From Streptomyces capitiformicae (lineage in GTDB: Bacteria; Actinomycetota; Actinomycetes; Streptomycetales; Streptomycetaceae), in NCBI RefSeq assembly GCF_002214185.1, contig NZ_CP022161.1, positions 7,013,486 through 7,077,485 of the forward strand: a stretch of 64,000 nucleotides of DNA. Reading direction: 5' to 3'. Made by a program: the position numbers and the translations under genes. The notes under the pieces are model-generated. The model was not told the origin of the DNA. It ran no database searches and saw nothing but the letters and a program-made list of their open reading frames with translations. Each line of letters starts with the position of its first letter. Position 1 is the first letter of the stretch. Positions 18,401 through 27,767 of this stretch are shown piece by piece.

Positions 18401-19084
18401 GTGCGAAGAGCGGTGAGAGGGTGGGTGCCGGCCCAGGTGGTCCTGCTGGCCGGGCTGCTGACGGGCTGCTCGGAATCGACGGTGGGCGACGCGGAGTCCT
18501 CGCCCTCGGTGAACGCCTCCGAGTCGGCCAGGCAGGCCGAAGCGACCGAGGCCGTCGAGAGCGGCGGCACCGTCGGCCCGGCCGGTTCCGCCTGCGAACT
18601 GCCGGTCACGTTCGACACGGCCGCGAAGTGGAAGCCGGAGGCCATCGATACCGCGCCCGTGGAGAGCGGGAACGAGATCGCCGAGGAGCTGGCCGAAGGT
18701 CTGCTCCACCAGGGCCCCTTCACCGCCGCGTGCGAGATCGACGCCAAGCCCGCCGGGAACATCGGCTTCATCCGCGTCTGGACCGGCGAGGCCGGAGCGA
18801 CAGAGAAGGACGCGGAGGCGCTGCTCAAGGAGTTCGTGGCGGCCGAGGGCAACACGAGCAAGGCGCGGTACAGCGACTTCTCCTCGGACTCCGACGTCTC
18901 CGGCGCCGAGGTCCAGTACCTCTACACCAGCGAGGTCCTGGAGGAGACCAAGAAGGAGCGGGCCTTCATCGCCGTCACCCCCGCGGGCCCCGTCGTCGTC
19001 CATCTCGGCGGCTTCGACACGGCCGAACACGAGGCGATGCTCCCGGCGTACGAACTCGCCAAGCGGACCCTGCGCACCACATGA
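18401..19084 (+). CDS. Secreted lipoprotein of unknown function
   Basis: A 227-residue lipoprotein starting at GTG 18401 after a purine-rich ribosome site. The signal peptide ends in the lipobox LLTGC at about residue 23. A Ser/Glu-rich linker is followed by a domain with CELPVTFDTAAKWKPE and a second cysteine in TAACEID, a pattern common in Streptomyces lipoproteins. It follows the Roadblock cluster by 123 bp. Its last codons begin a 25-bp tandem repeat (19073-19130). Confidence 0.8.
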   Translation: MRRAVRGWVPAQVVLLAGLLTGCSESTVGDAESSPSVNASESARQAEATEAVESGGTVGPAGSACELPVTFDTAAKWKPEAIDTAPVESGNEIAEELAEGLLHQGPFTAACEIDAKPAGNIGFIRVWTGEAGATEKDAEALLKEFVAAEGNTSKARYSDFSSDSDVSGAEVQYLYTSEVLEETKKERAFIAVTPAGPVVVHLGGFDTAEHEAMLPAYELAKRTLRTT

Positions 19085-19130
19085 GCCCCGCCCCCTACGC
19101 ACCACATGAGCCCCGCCCCCTACGCACCAC
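19073..19130. repeat. 25-bp tandem repeat after the lipoprotein gene
   Basis: The unit CGCACCACATGAGCCCCGCC plus CCCTA occurs from 19073 and 19098, with a partial third at 19123 and a degenerate copy near 19151. It covers the stop codon region and part of the 234-bp gap to the transporter gene. No other feature was seen in the gap. Confidence 0.6.
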
Positions 19131-19318
19131 GTGATCGCCGCGCCCTGCGACGCACCACATGAGCCCCGCGAGCCCCTCCCGCGCCTCATGAGCCGTGCCC
19201 GTGCCTCCGAACCTCTGGTGAAGCTCTGAGAATCGGTTGCCCACGCATCCACGGACCGGGACCGGGCAGAACTCCCCCGGACGGATCACCGTCGGATCAC
19301 CGATCGGGGGAGGTTCTG

Positions 19319-20680
19319 ATGTCCACCACCGAAACGACCGCCGGAGCGCCGACGCCCGCCGAGGAGACCGGCCTCAAACGCGTGCTCGGCCCCAAGCTGC
19401 TGATCCTCTTCGTGATCGGCGACATCCTCGGCACCGGTATCTACGCGACGACGGGCAAGGTCGCCGGGAAGGTCGGCGGAGCCCTGTGGCTCCCCTTCGT
19501 CATCGGCTTCGTCGTGGCGATCCTGACGGCGGCCTCGTACGTGGAACTGGTCGGCAAGTACCCGAAGGCGGCCGGGGCGGCCCTCTACACCCAGAAGGCC
19601 TTCAAGCTGCCGTTCCTGACGTTCATCGTCGCCTTCATGGTGATGTGCTCGGGCCTGTCGTCGGCGAGCGCCGCGGCACGGGCCTTCAGCGGCGACTACC
19701 TGAGCGAGCTGACGAACGACGCGCTGCCGCCCACCCTCATCGCCATCTCCTTCATCGTGCTGCTCGCCGCGCTGAACCTGCGGGGTGTCTCCGAGTCGGT
19801 CAAGACGAACGTGGTCCTGACCCTTGTCGAGCTGACCGGCCTGGTGATCATCCTCGCGATCGGGGCGTGGGCGGTCCTCAGCGGCGACGGGGAGCCGTCC
19901 CGGCTCACCGAGTTCGAGGCGAGCGGCACGGGGTACGCGCTGATCACCAGCGTCCTGGGCGCCACGGCCCTCGGCTTCTTCGCCTTCGTCGGCTTCGAGG
20001 ACTCGGTGAACATGGCCGAGGAGACGAAGGACCCCGTCAGGACGTTCCCCCGCGCGATCTTCATCGGCGTGGCGGTGACCGGCACGATCTACGTCCTGGT
20101 CGCCCTGGTCTCGTCCCTCCTCGTCGACCACAGGACCCTGGAGGGTTCCAGCGGGCCGCTCCTCGAAGTGGTGAAGGCCGGCGGGGTGGACTTCCCGCAC
20201 AAGCTCTTCGCCCTCATCGCCCTCTTCGCGGTCACCAACTCCGCGCTCATCAACATCATGATGGCCTCGCGGCTCTGCTACGGCATGGCCAACGAGCGCA
20301 TCCTGCCGCGTGGCATGGCCCGCGTGCTCCCCCGCCGCCGCACCCCCGTCGTCGGCATCGTCTTCGTCACCATCCTCGCCATCGGCCTGGTCTCCACCGG
20401 CGAGATCGAGGGCCTCGGCGACACCACCGCGTTCCTCCTTCTCTGCGTCTTCGCCGTCGTCAACATCGCGGTCCTCGTCCTGCGCCGGGACCGCGTCGAC
20501 CACGCCCACTTCCGGACGCCGACGGTGTTGCCGATCCTCGGCGCGGTAACGGCCCTGACCCTGGCCAGCCCCCTCGCCGACCGCCCGGCCGACGTGTACA
20601 TCCGTGCCGGGGTTCTCTTGGCCATCGGGGTCGGCTTGTGGGCGGTGAACAAGGTGATTCTGCGGGTGCGGGGTGAGTGA
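19319..20680 (+). CDS. APC-family amino acid transporter
   Basis: A 453-residue membrane protein with about 12 predicted helices. The first helix has the family motif FVIGDILGTGIYATTG; later stretches are FFAFVGFEDSVNMAEETKDP and NIMMASRLCYGMA. These mark the amino acid-polyamine-organocation superfamily, cationic-amino-acid-type subgroup. The ATG at 19319 follows GGGAGG. It stands alone between a lipoprotein gene and the truncated treS. The substrate cannot be set from sequence. Confidence 0.88.
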   Translation: MSTTETTAGAPTPAEETGLKRVLGPKLLILFVIGDILGTGIYATTGKVAGKVGGALWLPFVIGFVVAILTAASYVELVGKYPKAAGAALYTQKAFKLPFLTFIVAFMVMCSGLSSASAAARAFSGDYLSELTNDALPPTLIAISFIVLLAALNLRGVSESVKTNVVLTLVELTGLVIILAIGAWAVLSGDGEPSRLTEFEASGTGYALITSVLGATALGFFAFVGFEDSVNMAEETKDPVRTFPRAIFIGVAVTGTIYVLVALVSSLLVDHRTLEGSSGPLLEVVKAGGVDFPHKLFALIALFAVTNSALINIMMASRLCYGMANERILPRGMARVLPRRRTPVVGIVFVTILAIGLVSTGEIEGLGDTTAFLLLCVFAVVNIAVLVLRRDRVDHAHFRTPTVLPILGAVTALTLASPLADRPADVYIRAGVLLAIGVGLWAVNKVILRVRGE

Positions 20681-20726
20681 GCCGCGGGAGAGCTCGGGGG
20701 GTGGGGTTGTAGGGCGGGTGCGGGTG

Positions 20727-20784
20727 GGTTGTGGCTGGTCGCGCCCCGCGGCGGAGCCGCATATCGATACAGCCCCGCGCCCCT
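20727..20784. repeat. Dispersed intergenic repeat (type A), copy 2
   Basis: In reverse orientation it matches 3811-3864 over about 50 bp (GCGGCGGAGCCGCATAT, then GATACAGCCCCGCG). It ends about 20 bases before the point where treS homology begins (about 20804), directly at the truncation junction. Confidence 0.75.
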
Positions 20785-20804
20785 GAAAGACACGGCCCCT
20801 GCGG

Positions 20805-21446
<642 letters not shown>

Positions 21447-21541
21447 CCCACCGGAACCCCGGGTGGGCCGGGCCGGTTTCTCCCGGCCCACCCGGGGCAC
21501 GCAATCAGGAACCCCCGCCCTCGGGGAAAGGACGCGACGCC

Positions 21542-22999
21542 ATGTCGGAAGCCGCCACGCACTCCACTGCGACAAGTCCTGCTCCACCGCCCGCCATGGA
21601 GCCGACTCCCGGGCTGCTCCACTCGCTGGAGCCGCTCCTGCGGGAGTGGCTGCCGCGGCAGCGCTGGTTCGCGGGGAAGGGGCGGCCCGTCACCGGGTTC
21701 AGTCTGGTGGCGGGGACGGAACTGCTGCCGATGGGCAGCGGCGCGAAGGCGGGGCTGCTGCATCTCCTCGTACGCGCCCACCAGCCGCTGCTGCCGTCCC
21801 AGGGCGCCGCCGCCCACCCCGGCCCCGGCGACTGCTACCAGCTTCTGCTCGGCGTACGCGCGGCCCTGCCGCCCCGGCTCGCACCCGCCCTGATCGGTCA
21901 TGTGGCCGAGGGGCCGCTGGCCGGGCGGACGGTGTACGAAGCGCTGCACGACCCGCGCCTCGCGGACGTGCTCCTGGAGGCCCTGCGGTCGCAGACGCGC
22001 ATAGGCGATCTCCGCTTCTCACGGGACATGCGGCACGACATACAGGAAGGCCTGGTCCCGCGTCTGGTGACCTCGGAACAGTCCAACTCCTCGATCGTCT
22101 ACGGCGATACGTTCATCCTCAAGCTGTTCCGGCGAGTCGTGTCCGGCGCCAACCCCGACCTCGAACTGCCGCTGATGCTGTCGCGCGAGGGGTGCCCCCG
22201 GGTGCCGGCGCCGGCGGCCTGGATGGTGGCGGACCTGGGTTCGGACGCCAACCCCGGCACGCATGTCCTCGGGGTGCTCCAACCGTTCCTCCAGGGCGCG
22301 GCGGACGGCTGGGAGCTGGCGCTGAGCATGCTGGCCAAGGGCGAGGACTTCGCCGCCGAGGCGCGGGCGCTGGGGCGGGCGACCGCCGAGGTGCACACCG
22401 CGCTGACCCGGGCCCTGCCCACGGCCACGCTGGGGCGGCCCCAACTGGAGCTGCTGGTCGAGGGGATGACGGAACGGCTGGAGGCGGCCACCCAGGCCGT
22501 GCCCGCCCTCCGTCCGTACGCGCCCGGCCTGCGCTCGGCGTTCGAGGCGCTGTCGGACCTGGCCGCCGAGGGCCGTACCTGGTCGGCCCAGCGCATCCAC
22601 GGCGACCTGCACCTCGGGCAGTGTCTGCGCTCCCCCTCCGGGGAGTGGTCGCTCATAGATTTCGAGGGCGAGCCGTCGAAACCGCTGGCCGAGCGCCGGA
22701 TGCCGCAGCCCGTCGTCCGCGACATCGCCGGGATGCTCCGCTCCTTCGACTACGCCGCCCACTCCCTCCAACCGCCCGCCACCGACTGGGCCTCCACCTG
22801 CCGCGCCGCGTACTGCTCCGGCTACGCGGACGTCGCCGGGACCGATCCGCGCACCGATCCCGTACTGCTGCGCGCCTACGAGACCGACAAGGCGGTGTAC
22901 GAGGTCGTCTACGAGGCCCGTCACCGCCCCGACTGGCTACCGGTACCGCTGGCCGCCGTCCACCGCCTCGCCACCGACCCCTGCACCGACATCCCCTGA
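21542..22999 (+). CDS. pep2: Maltokinase (Pep2/Mak), GlgE pathway
   Basis: A 485-residue kinase that makes maltose-1-phosphate from maltose and ATP. It carries the N-terminal cap ([13 protein letters not shown]), a kinase core with [17 protein letters not shown], the catalytic loop [10 protein letters not shown], and [12 protein letters not shown] with the metal-binding Asp. The length fits the family. The ATG at 21542 follows GGGGAAAGGACG. It is flanked by a treS remnant and glgB, the usual maltose-1-phosphate to alpha-glucan order, but glgE is not present here. It would need TreS and GlgE from another locus. Confidence 0.93.
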   Translation: MSEAATHSTATSPAPPPAMEPTPGLLHSLEPLLREWLPRQRWFAGKGRPVTGFSLVAGTELLPMGSGAKAGLLHLLVRAHQPLLPSQGAAAHPGPGDCYQLLLGVRAALPPRLAPALIGHVAEGPLAGRTVYEALHDPRLADVLLEALRSQTRIGDLRFSRDMRHDIQEGLVPRLVTSEQSNSSIVYGDTFILKLFRRVVSGANPDLELPLMLSREGCPRVPAPAAWMVADLGSDANPGTHVLGVLQPFLQGAADGWELALSMLAKGEDFAAEARALGRATAEVHTALTRALPTATLGRPQLELLVEGMTERLEAATQAVPALRPYAPGLRSAFEALSDLAAEGRTWSAQRIHGDLHLGQCLRSPSGEWSLIDFEGEPSKPLAERRMPQPVVRDIAGMLRSFDYAAHSLQPPATDWASTCRAAYCSGYADVAGTDPRTDPVLLRAYETDKAVYEVVYEARHRPDWLPVPLAAVHRLATDPCTDIP

Positions 23000-23042
23000 C
23001 CACCTGTCGCACATCCCCCGTACCGCCGAGGAGGCCGTCCCT

Positions 23043-25952
23043 GTGACTCCCGTCCCGCCGTCCGACGACAGCACGCAGAACAGCAGCACCGCCGCCGAGG
23101 GGCCCGCCCCGGCGAAGAAGACGGCCGCGCAGAAGACGGCCGCAAGGAAGACGGCCGCGACGAAAACCGCGACGAAGAAAGCGACGGCGAAAAAGACGAC
23201 GGCGAAGAAGACAACGGCGAAGAAGACAACGCCGGCCGAGACGGCGAGGACGGCGCAGAAGGCCGACGGGGGCACGGCAACAGCGAAGAAAGCCACAGCG
23301 GGCAAAGCCGTGGCGAAGAAGGTGGCCGAGGGCGCGGGCGCGGTGAAGAAGGCCGCCGCCAAGAAGGCTCCTGCCAAGAAGGCTGCCGCGGAGAAGGCTG
23401 TGGCCAAGAAGACTGCCGCGGAGAAGACCGTGGCGAAGACGGCGGCCACCAAGAAGACGGTGGCCAAGAAGGCCGTGGCCAAGAAGAGCACGGTCAAGAA
23501 GACCGCCGCGAAGAAGACGGCGAAGGTGGTGAAGCCGCGCAAGGTGACGGAGAAGGCGACCCTGGCCCCGACCGTCCCACCGGCCCCACCGGCCCCACCG
23601 GCCCCACCGGCCCCACCGGCCCCACCTGCTTCCGGAACGACCGGAACCGACCCGGTGGTCCCGGCACCGGCCGACGCCGAGCGCACGGTTCCCCAACCCC
23701 GAAGCGGCGAGCCGCCCGTTCCCGAGCCCCCGGCCAACGAGTCACCGCTCCCCGAACCCGCCTTCTCCCCCGCCATGGACGGCGATGATCGCGAGCGACT
23801 CGTTGCCGGTACGCATCACGCGCCGCATGCCGTGCTCGGGGCGCATCCGGCGCCCGGGGGTGTGGTGTTCCGGGCGTTCCGGCCGTACGCGCTCGCGGTG
23901 AGCGTGGTGGTGGGGACGTTGCGGGCCGAGTTGCACGATGACGGGGGCGGGTTCTTCTCGGCGTTGCTGCCGTTGCGGGAGGTGCCGGCGTCGTACCGGC
24001 TGCTGATCTCGTACGAGGGGAGCGAGCAGGAGACCGAGGACGCGTACCGTTTCCTGCCCGCGCTCGGGGAACTGGACCTGCATCTGATCAACGAGGGGCG
24101 CCACGAGGAGCTGTGGCGGGCGCTCGGGGCCGAGCCGATGACCCACCAGGGGGTGACCGGCACCCGCTTCACCGTGTGGGCGCCGAACGCGCGCGGCGTA
24201 CGGCTGGCCGGGACCTTCAACTTCTGGGACGGCTCCGGGTTCCCGATGCGGGCGCTCGGTTCGTCCGGGGTGTGGGAGCTGTTCGTGCCCGGGATCGGCG
24301 AGGGCGAGCTGTACAAGTTCGAGATCACCCGGCCGGACGGCTCGAAGACCCTACGGGCCGACCCGCTGGCCCGCCGCACGGAGGCTCCGCCCAACACCTC
24401 CTCCGTCATCCACACCTCGACGTACGAGTGGGGCGACGCGGAGTGGATGACGAGGCGGGCGGAGATCCCCGCGCACGAGGCGCCGTTCTCCGTCTACGAG
24501 GTCCATCTGCCGTCCTGGCGACCGGGACTGACCTACCGCCAACTCGCCGAACAGCTACCGGCGTACGTCTCCGACCTCGGCTTCACCCATGTCGAACTGC
24601 TGCCCGTCGCCGAGCACCCGTTCGGCGGCTCCTGGGGCTACCAGGTCACCGGCTTCTACGCGCCCACCGCCCGTCTGGGCACCCCCGACGACTTCAAGTA
24701 CCTGATCGACGCCCTGCACCGGGCCGGGATCGGGGTGCTCATGGACTGGGTGCCGGCCCACTTCCCACGTGACGACTGGGCGCTGGCCGAGTTCGACGGG
24801 CGTCCGCTGTACGAGCACGAGGACCCGGCGCGGGCCGCGCACCCCGACTGGGGAACGCTGGAGTTCGACTACGGGCGCCGTGAGGTGCGCAACTTCCTTG
24901 TGGCGAACGCCCTTTACTGGTGCGAGGAGTACCACATCGACGGGTTGAGGGTGGACGCCGTGGCCTCCATGCTCTACCTCGACTACTCGCGCGAGCCGGG
25001 TCAGTGGACGCCGAACGAGCACGGCGGCCGGGAGAACCTGGACGCGGTGGCCTTCCTGCAGGAGATGAACGCGACCGTGTACCGGCGGGTGCCGGGCGTC
25101 GTGACGATCGCCGAGGAGTCCACGGCCTGGGACGGCGTGACCCGCCCGACGCACGTGGCGGGCCCGGGCGGCTTCGGGGGCCTGGGCTTCGGCCTGAAGT
25201 GGAACATGGGCTGGATGCACGACTCGCTGGGCTATATGCAGCGCGAGCCGGTGCACCGCAAGTACCACCACAACGAGATGACGTTCTCGATGGTGTACGC
25301 GTACAGCGAGAACTACGTCCTGCCCATCTCCCACGACGAGGTGGTCCACGGTAAGCGGTCCCTGGTGTCGAAGATGCCCGGCGACTGGTGGCAGCAGCGG
25401 GCCAACCACCGCGCCTACCTGGGCTTCATGTGGGCCCACCCCGGCAAGCAACTCCTCTTCATGGGCCAGGAGTTCGCCCAGGGCGCGGAGTGGTCGGAGG
25501 CGCACGGCCCGGACTGGTGGCTCCTCGATCCCGCGTACGGTGCGGAGGCGGACCACCGGGGCGTACGCGACCTGGTCCGCGACTTGAACACCACCTACCG
25601 CCGCACCCCCGCCCTCTGGCAACGGGACACCCAGCCCTCGGGCTTCTCATGGATCACGGGTGACTCCGGGGACGACAACATCCTGGCGTTCCTCCGCTAC
25701 GACGCCGACGGCACGCCTCTGCTCGCCGTCTCCAACTTCAGCCCCGTCGTCCGCCAGGACTACCGCCTCGGCGTCCCCGACGACGTCCCCGCCTGGCAGG
25801 AAATCCTCAACACGGACGCCGCCCGCTACGGAGGCAGCGACGTGACCACCCCCGACACGGTAAAACCGGACCCCCACCCCCACCACGCCCACCCCGCCAG
25901 CATCCGCCTGACCCTGCCCCCTCTGGCCACGACCTGGCTCCGCCCGGCCTAG
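23043..25952 (+). CDS. glgB: Glycogen branching enzyme with histone-like N-terminal extension
   Basis: A 969-residue GH13 enzyme that forms alpha-1,6 branches. Residues about 23-175 are Lys/Ala-rich with AKKT/AAKK repeats like histone H1 tails, then a Pro-rich run from a 9-bp CCACCGGCC minisatellite (about 23580-23625). Two N-terminal beta domains follow, then the catalytic barrel with the nucleophile Asp638 in DGLRVDAV and acid Glu691 in IAEESTAW; their spacing of 53 equals that of E. coli GlgB. HDEVVHGK lies later. The GTG start has GAGGAGG upstream. Typical GlgB is about 730-770 residues, so the first 200 residues are an addition. It follows maltokinase by 43 bp. Confidence 0.94.
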   Translation: MTPVPPSDDSTQNSSTAAEGPAPAKKTAAQKTAARKTAATKTATKKATAKKTTAKKTTAKKTTPAETARTAQKADGGTATAKKATAGKAVAKKVAEGAGAVKKAAAKKAPAKKAAAEKAVAKKTAAEKTVAKTAATKKTVAKKAVAKKSTVKKTAAKKTAKVVKPRKVTEKATLAPTVPPAPPAPPAPPAPPAPPASGTTGTDPVVPAPADAERTVPQPRSGEPPVPEPPANESPLPEPAFSPAMDGDDRERLVAGTHHAPHAVLGAHPAPGGVVFRAFRPYALAVSVVVGTLRAELHDDGGGFFSALLPLREVPASYRLLISYEGSEQETEDAYRFLPALGELDLHLINEGRHEELWRALGAEPMTHQGVTGTRFTVWAPNARGVRLAGTFNFWDGSGFPMRALGSSGVWELFVPGIGEGELYKFEITRPDGSKTLRADPLARRTEAPPNTSSVIHTSTYEWGDAEWMTRRAEIPAHEAPFSVYEVHLPSWRPGLTYRQLAEQLPAYVSDLGFTHVELLPVAEHPFGGSWGYQVTGFYAPTARLGTPDDFKYLIDALHRAGIGVLMDWVPAHFPRDDWALAEFDGRPLYEHEDPARAAHPDWGTLEFDYGRREVRNFLVANALYWCEEYHIDGLRVDAVASMLYLDYSREPGQWTPNEHGGRENLDAVAFLQEMNATVYRRVPGVVTIAEESTAWDGVTRPTHVAGPGGFGGLGFGLKWNMGWMHDSLGYMQREPVHRKYHHNEMTFSMVYAYSENYVLPISHDEVVHGKRSLVSKMPGDWWQQRANHRAYLGFMWAHPGKQLLFMGQEFAQGAEWSEAHGPDWWLLDPAYGAEADHRGVRDLVRDLNTTYRRTPALWQRDTQPSGFSWITGDSGDDNILAFLRYDADGTPLLAVSNFSPVVRQDYRLGVPDDVPAWQEILNTDAARYGGSDVTTPDTVKPDPHPHHAHPASIRLTLPPLATTWLRPA

Positions 25953-26070
25953 GTTTCCTCGCCCCCGTCGCCCCTACCCGTCCCATCCCCAGGGGCTGCG
26001 CCCCTTCGACCCCCGCATCAGAGCTCGGGTAGATGGGGTTGGTTGGCGGCTGCGGGCTGTTTGTGGTTGC

Positions 26071-26117
26071 TCGCGCAGTTCCCCGCGCCCCTTTTAGGGG
26101 CGCGGGGAACTGCGCGA
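26071..26117. terminator. Strong hairpin between glgB and the P450 gene (repeat type C, copy 2)
   Basis: A perfect 22-bp stem (26071-26092 with 26096-26117) around a TTT loop, containing CGCAGTTCCCCGCGCCCC. It separates convergent genes and would stop transcription from both sides. Half of it recurs at 15751-15788 and 61221-61262. The remainder of the 263-bp gap shows no gene. Confidence 0.85.
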
Positions 26118-26215
26118 CAAGCCCCCACCCAGCCGCAGATCGGGGTCGAAGGGGCAGCGCCCCTGGGGGTGGGACGGGTAGGGGCGGCGGGGGCGGAAAA
26201 GGTGCCCGGCAGCCG

Positions 26216-27643
26216 TCAGTCGGCCTTCCGCCCCCCGAACATCAGCCTCCGCAAGGCCCCCAGCAACCGACTCGGCTGCCGCGAGGGCACCGCCTCCGCG
26301 AGGGCGACCGGGGTCACCGCGTTATCGCTCCCCCGCGCGGGCGGCACACGCACCGCCTGACTATGCGCGCTCAACTCATACCGCACCGGCAGCAGCCGCA
26401 GCCCACGCACCACAGGCCCCGCCCGCCAGGGCAACTGATCCAGCGGCAGAGTGAGCTCCGCACGGGCGAAGTGCTCGAACACCCGCCCCACCGCGGTAGA
26501 CACGATCGTCCCCGCCAACTCCCGCGCCGCACTGGGACACTGATGCGGACCGGCCCCCCACGCGAGATGCGCCCGCGTGCTGACCGCGGAGTCGACGAGG
26601 TGGGAGGTCCCGGCGGTGATCAGATCACGGTGCGCGGCCGCGACGGACGGCGACACGATGTCCCCACCCCTGATCCAGAAGTTCCCCAGCCGTACATCAC
26701 GCGCCGCGAACCGGAAGCACAGGTTGGCGGTGGGCGGATTGACCAGCGCCGCCCGGTTGACCGTTTCGCCGATCTGCCCGGCCGACAGACTCCGCCGGAC
26801 GGTCGCGTTGCCGCGCAGCACTTCCAGCAGGGTGTTGCAGACCATGTTCCCGGTGATGTCGTTGAGATAGACCGCGTTCATGAACAGCTCACGGCCCAAC
26901 TGCTCATCGCTCAGCGAGGGGTCGGCCAGCAGCATGTACGAGGTCAGGTCCTCCCCGGGACGGAAGCGCCGATGCGCCGCCAGCCGGGTCATGGCCCCCA
27001 GCGCCCGCTCGGTCGCCGGGCCCGCGTCCGGCCCGCCGTCCAGCATCCGCCACATTTCCATGACCATCTCGTCCCCCAGTTCGACGGGGCACCCGAACAG
27101 CTTGGTCGTGACCATGAGGAGCAACGGCCGGGTGTACTGCGCCGCGAGATCGGCGAAGCCACTCGTGCCGGACTCCGCCGCGAGCATGGCGATGAGTTCG
27201 TCGGCGTACTTCGCGACGGCGGCCCGCAGCTCCCACCCCTCGGGGCTGTGCCCGTCCTGGAAGGGCCGCATCGCCGAGTGGTACGCCAGCCGGGCGTGCC
27301 GGTGTTCGTCGTCGTCGAAGAACATGGTCTGCCGGACCTCGTACCCGGCGAGCAGCGGCCAGTCCTGCGGCAGTCGCCCCTCCGCCCGGGCCCGCCAGTG
27401 CCGTACGTCCCGCCGCCAGACACTGTCGTTGCGCAGGACCTCCAGCACCTCGCGGTAGTCGAGGACCAGCCACACCGGCACGCCCATCAGCCCCACCGGC
27501 GCCACCGGGCCGTACATACTCCGCAGTCGCTCGTAGACGCTGCCCGGGTTCACATCGAACTCCGAGGTCAGCAACGGCTCGACAGGCAGTGATTCCAGCG
27601 TGGGGCTGCCTGCCGGAGCGGCCGCGAACGGATGAGTTTCCAT
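26216..27643 (-). CDS. Atypical cytochrome P450
   Basis: A 475-residue P450-like protein. The heme loop AWGAGPHQCPSA (Cys near residue 368) fits FxxGxxxCxG with F to W and the last G to S. The K-helix ExxR motif is not recognisable: before PPTANLCFRFA the sequence is ETVNRAALVN. I-helix threonine is represented in YLNDITGNM. Loss of ExxR is known in some Streptomyces conservon P450s (CYP157 type). The ATG at 27643 gives a normal N-terminus; the frame extends to 27724 and the ribosome site is weak. It is downstream of the helD-like gene on the same strand (124-bp gap). Confidence 0.82.
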   Translation of the reverse strand: METHPFAAAPAGSPTLESLPVEPLLTSEFDVNPGSVYERLRSMYGPVAPVGLMGVPVWLVLDYREVLEVLRNDSVWRRDVRHWRARAEGRLPQDWPLLAGYEVRQTMFFDDDEHRHARLAYHSAMRPFQDGHSPEGWELRAAVAKYADELIAMLAAESGTSGFADLAAQYTRPLLLMVTTKLFGCPVELGDEMVMEMWRMLDGGPDAGPATERALGAMTRLAAHRRFRPGEDLTSYMLLADPSLSDEQLGRELFMNAVYLNDITGNMVCNTLLEVLRGNATVRRSLSAGQIGETVNRAALVNPPTANLCFRFAARDVRLGNFWIRGGDIVSPSVAAAHRDLITAGTSHLVDSAVSTRAHLAWGAGPHQCPSAARELAGTIVSTAVGRVFEHFARAELTLPLDQLPWRAGPVVRGLRLLPVRYELSAHSQAVRVPPARGSDNAVTPVALAEAVPSRQPSRLLGALRRLMFGGRKAD

Positions 27644-27767
27644 GACCGACACGCATACCGCATCACACATACACGAGCAGTGACGATGACGTGAACTGTT
27701 ACGGCTTGGTGATCCCTGATGCACCTGTGGTGACGGTGACGCGGCCGGCTCCCCACCGCACTCGGTA

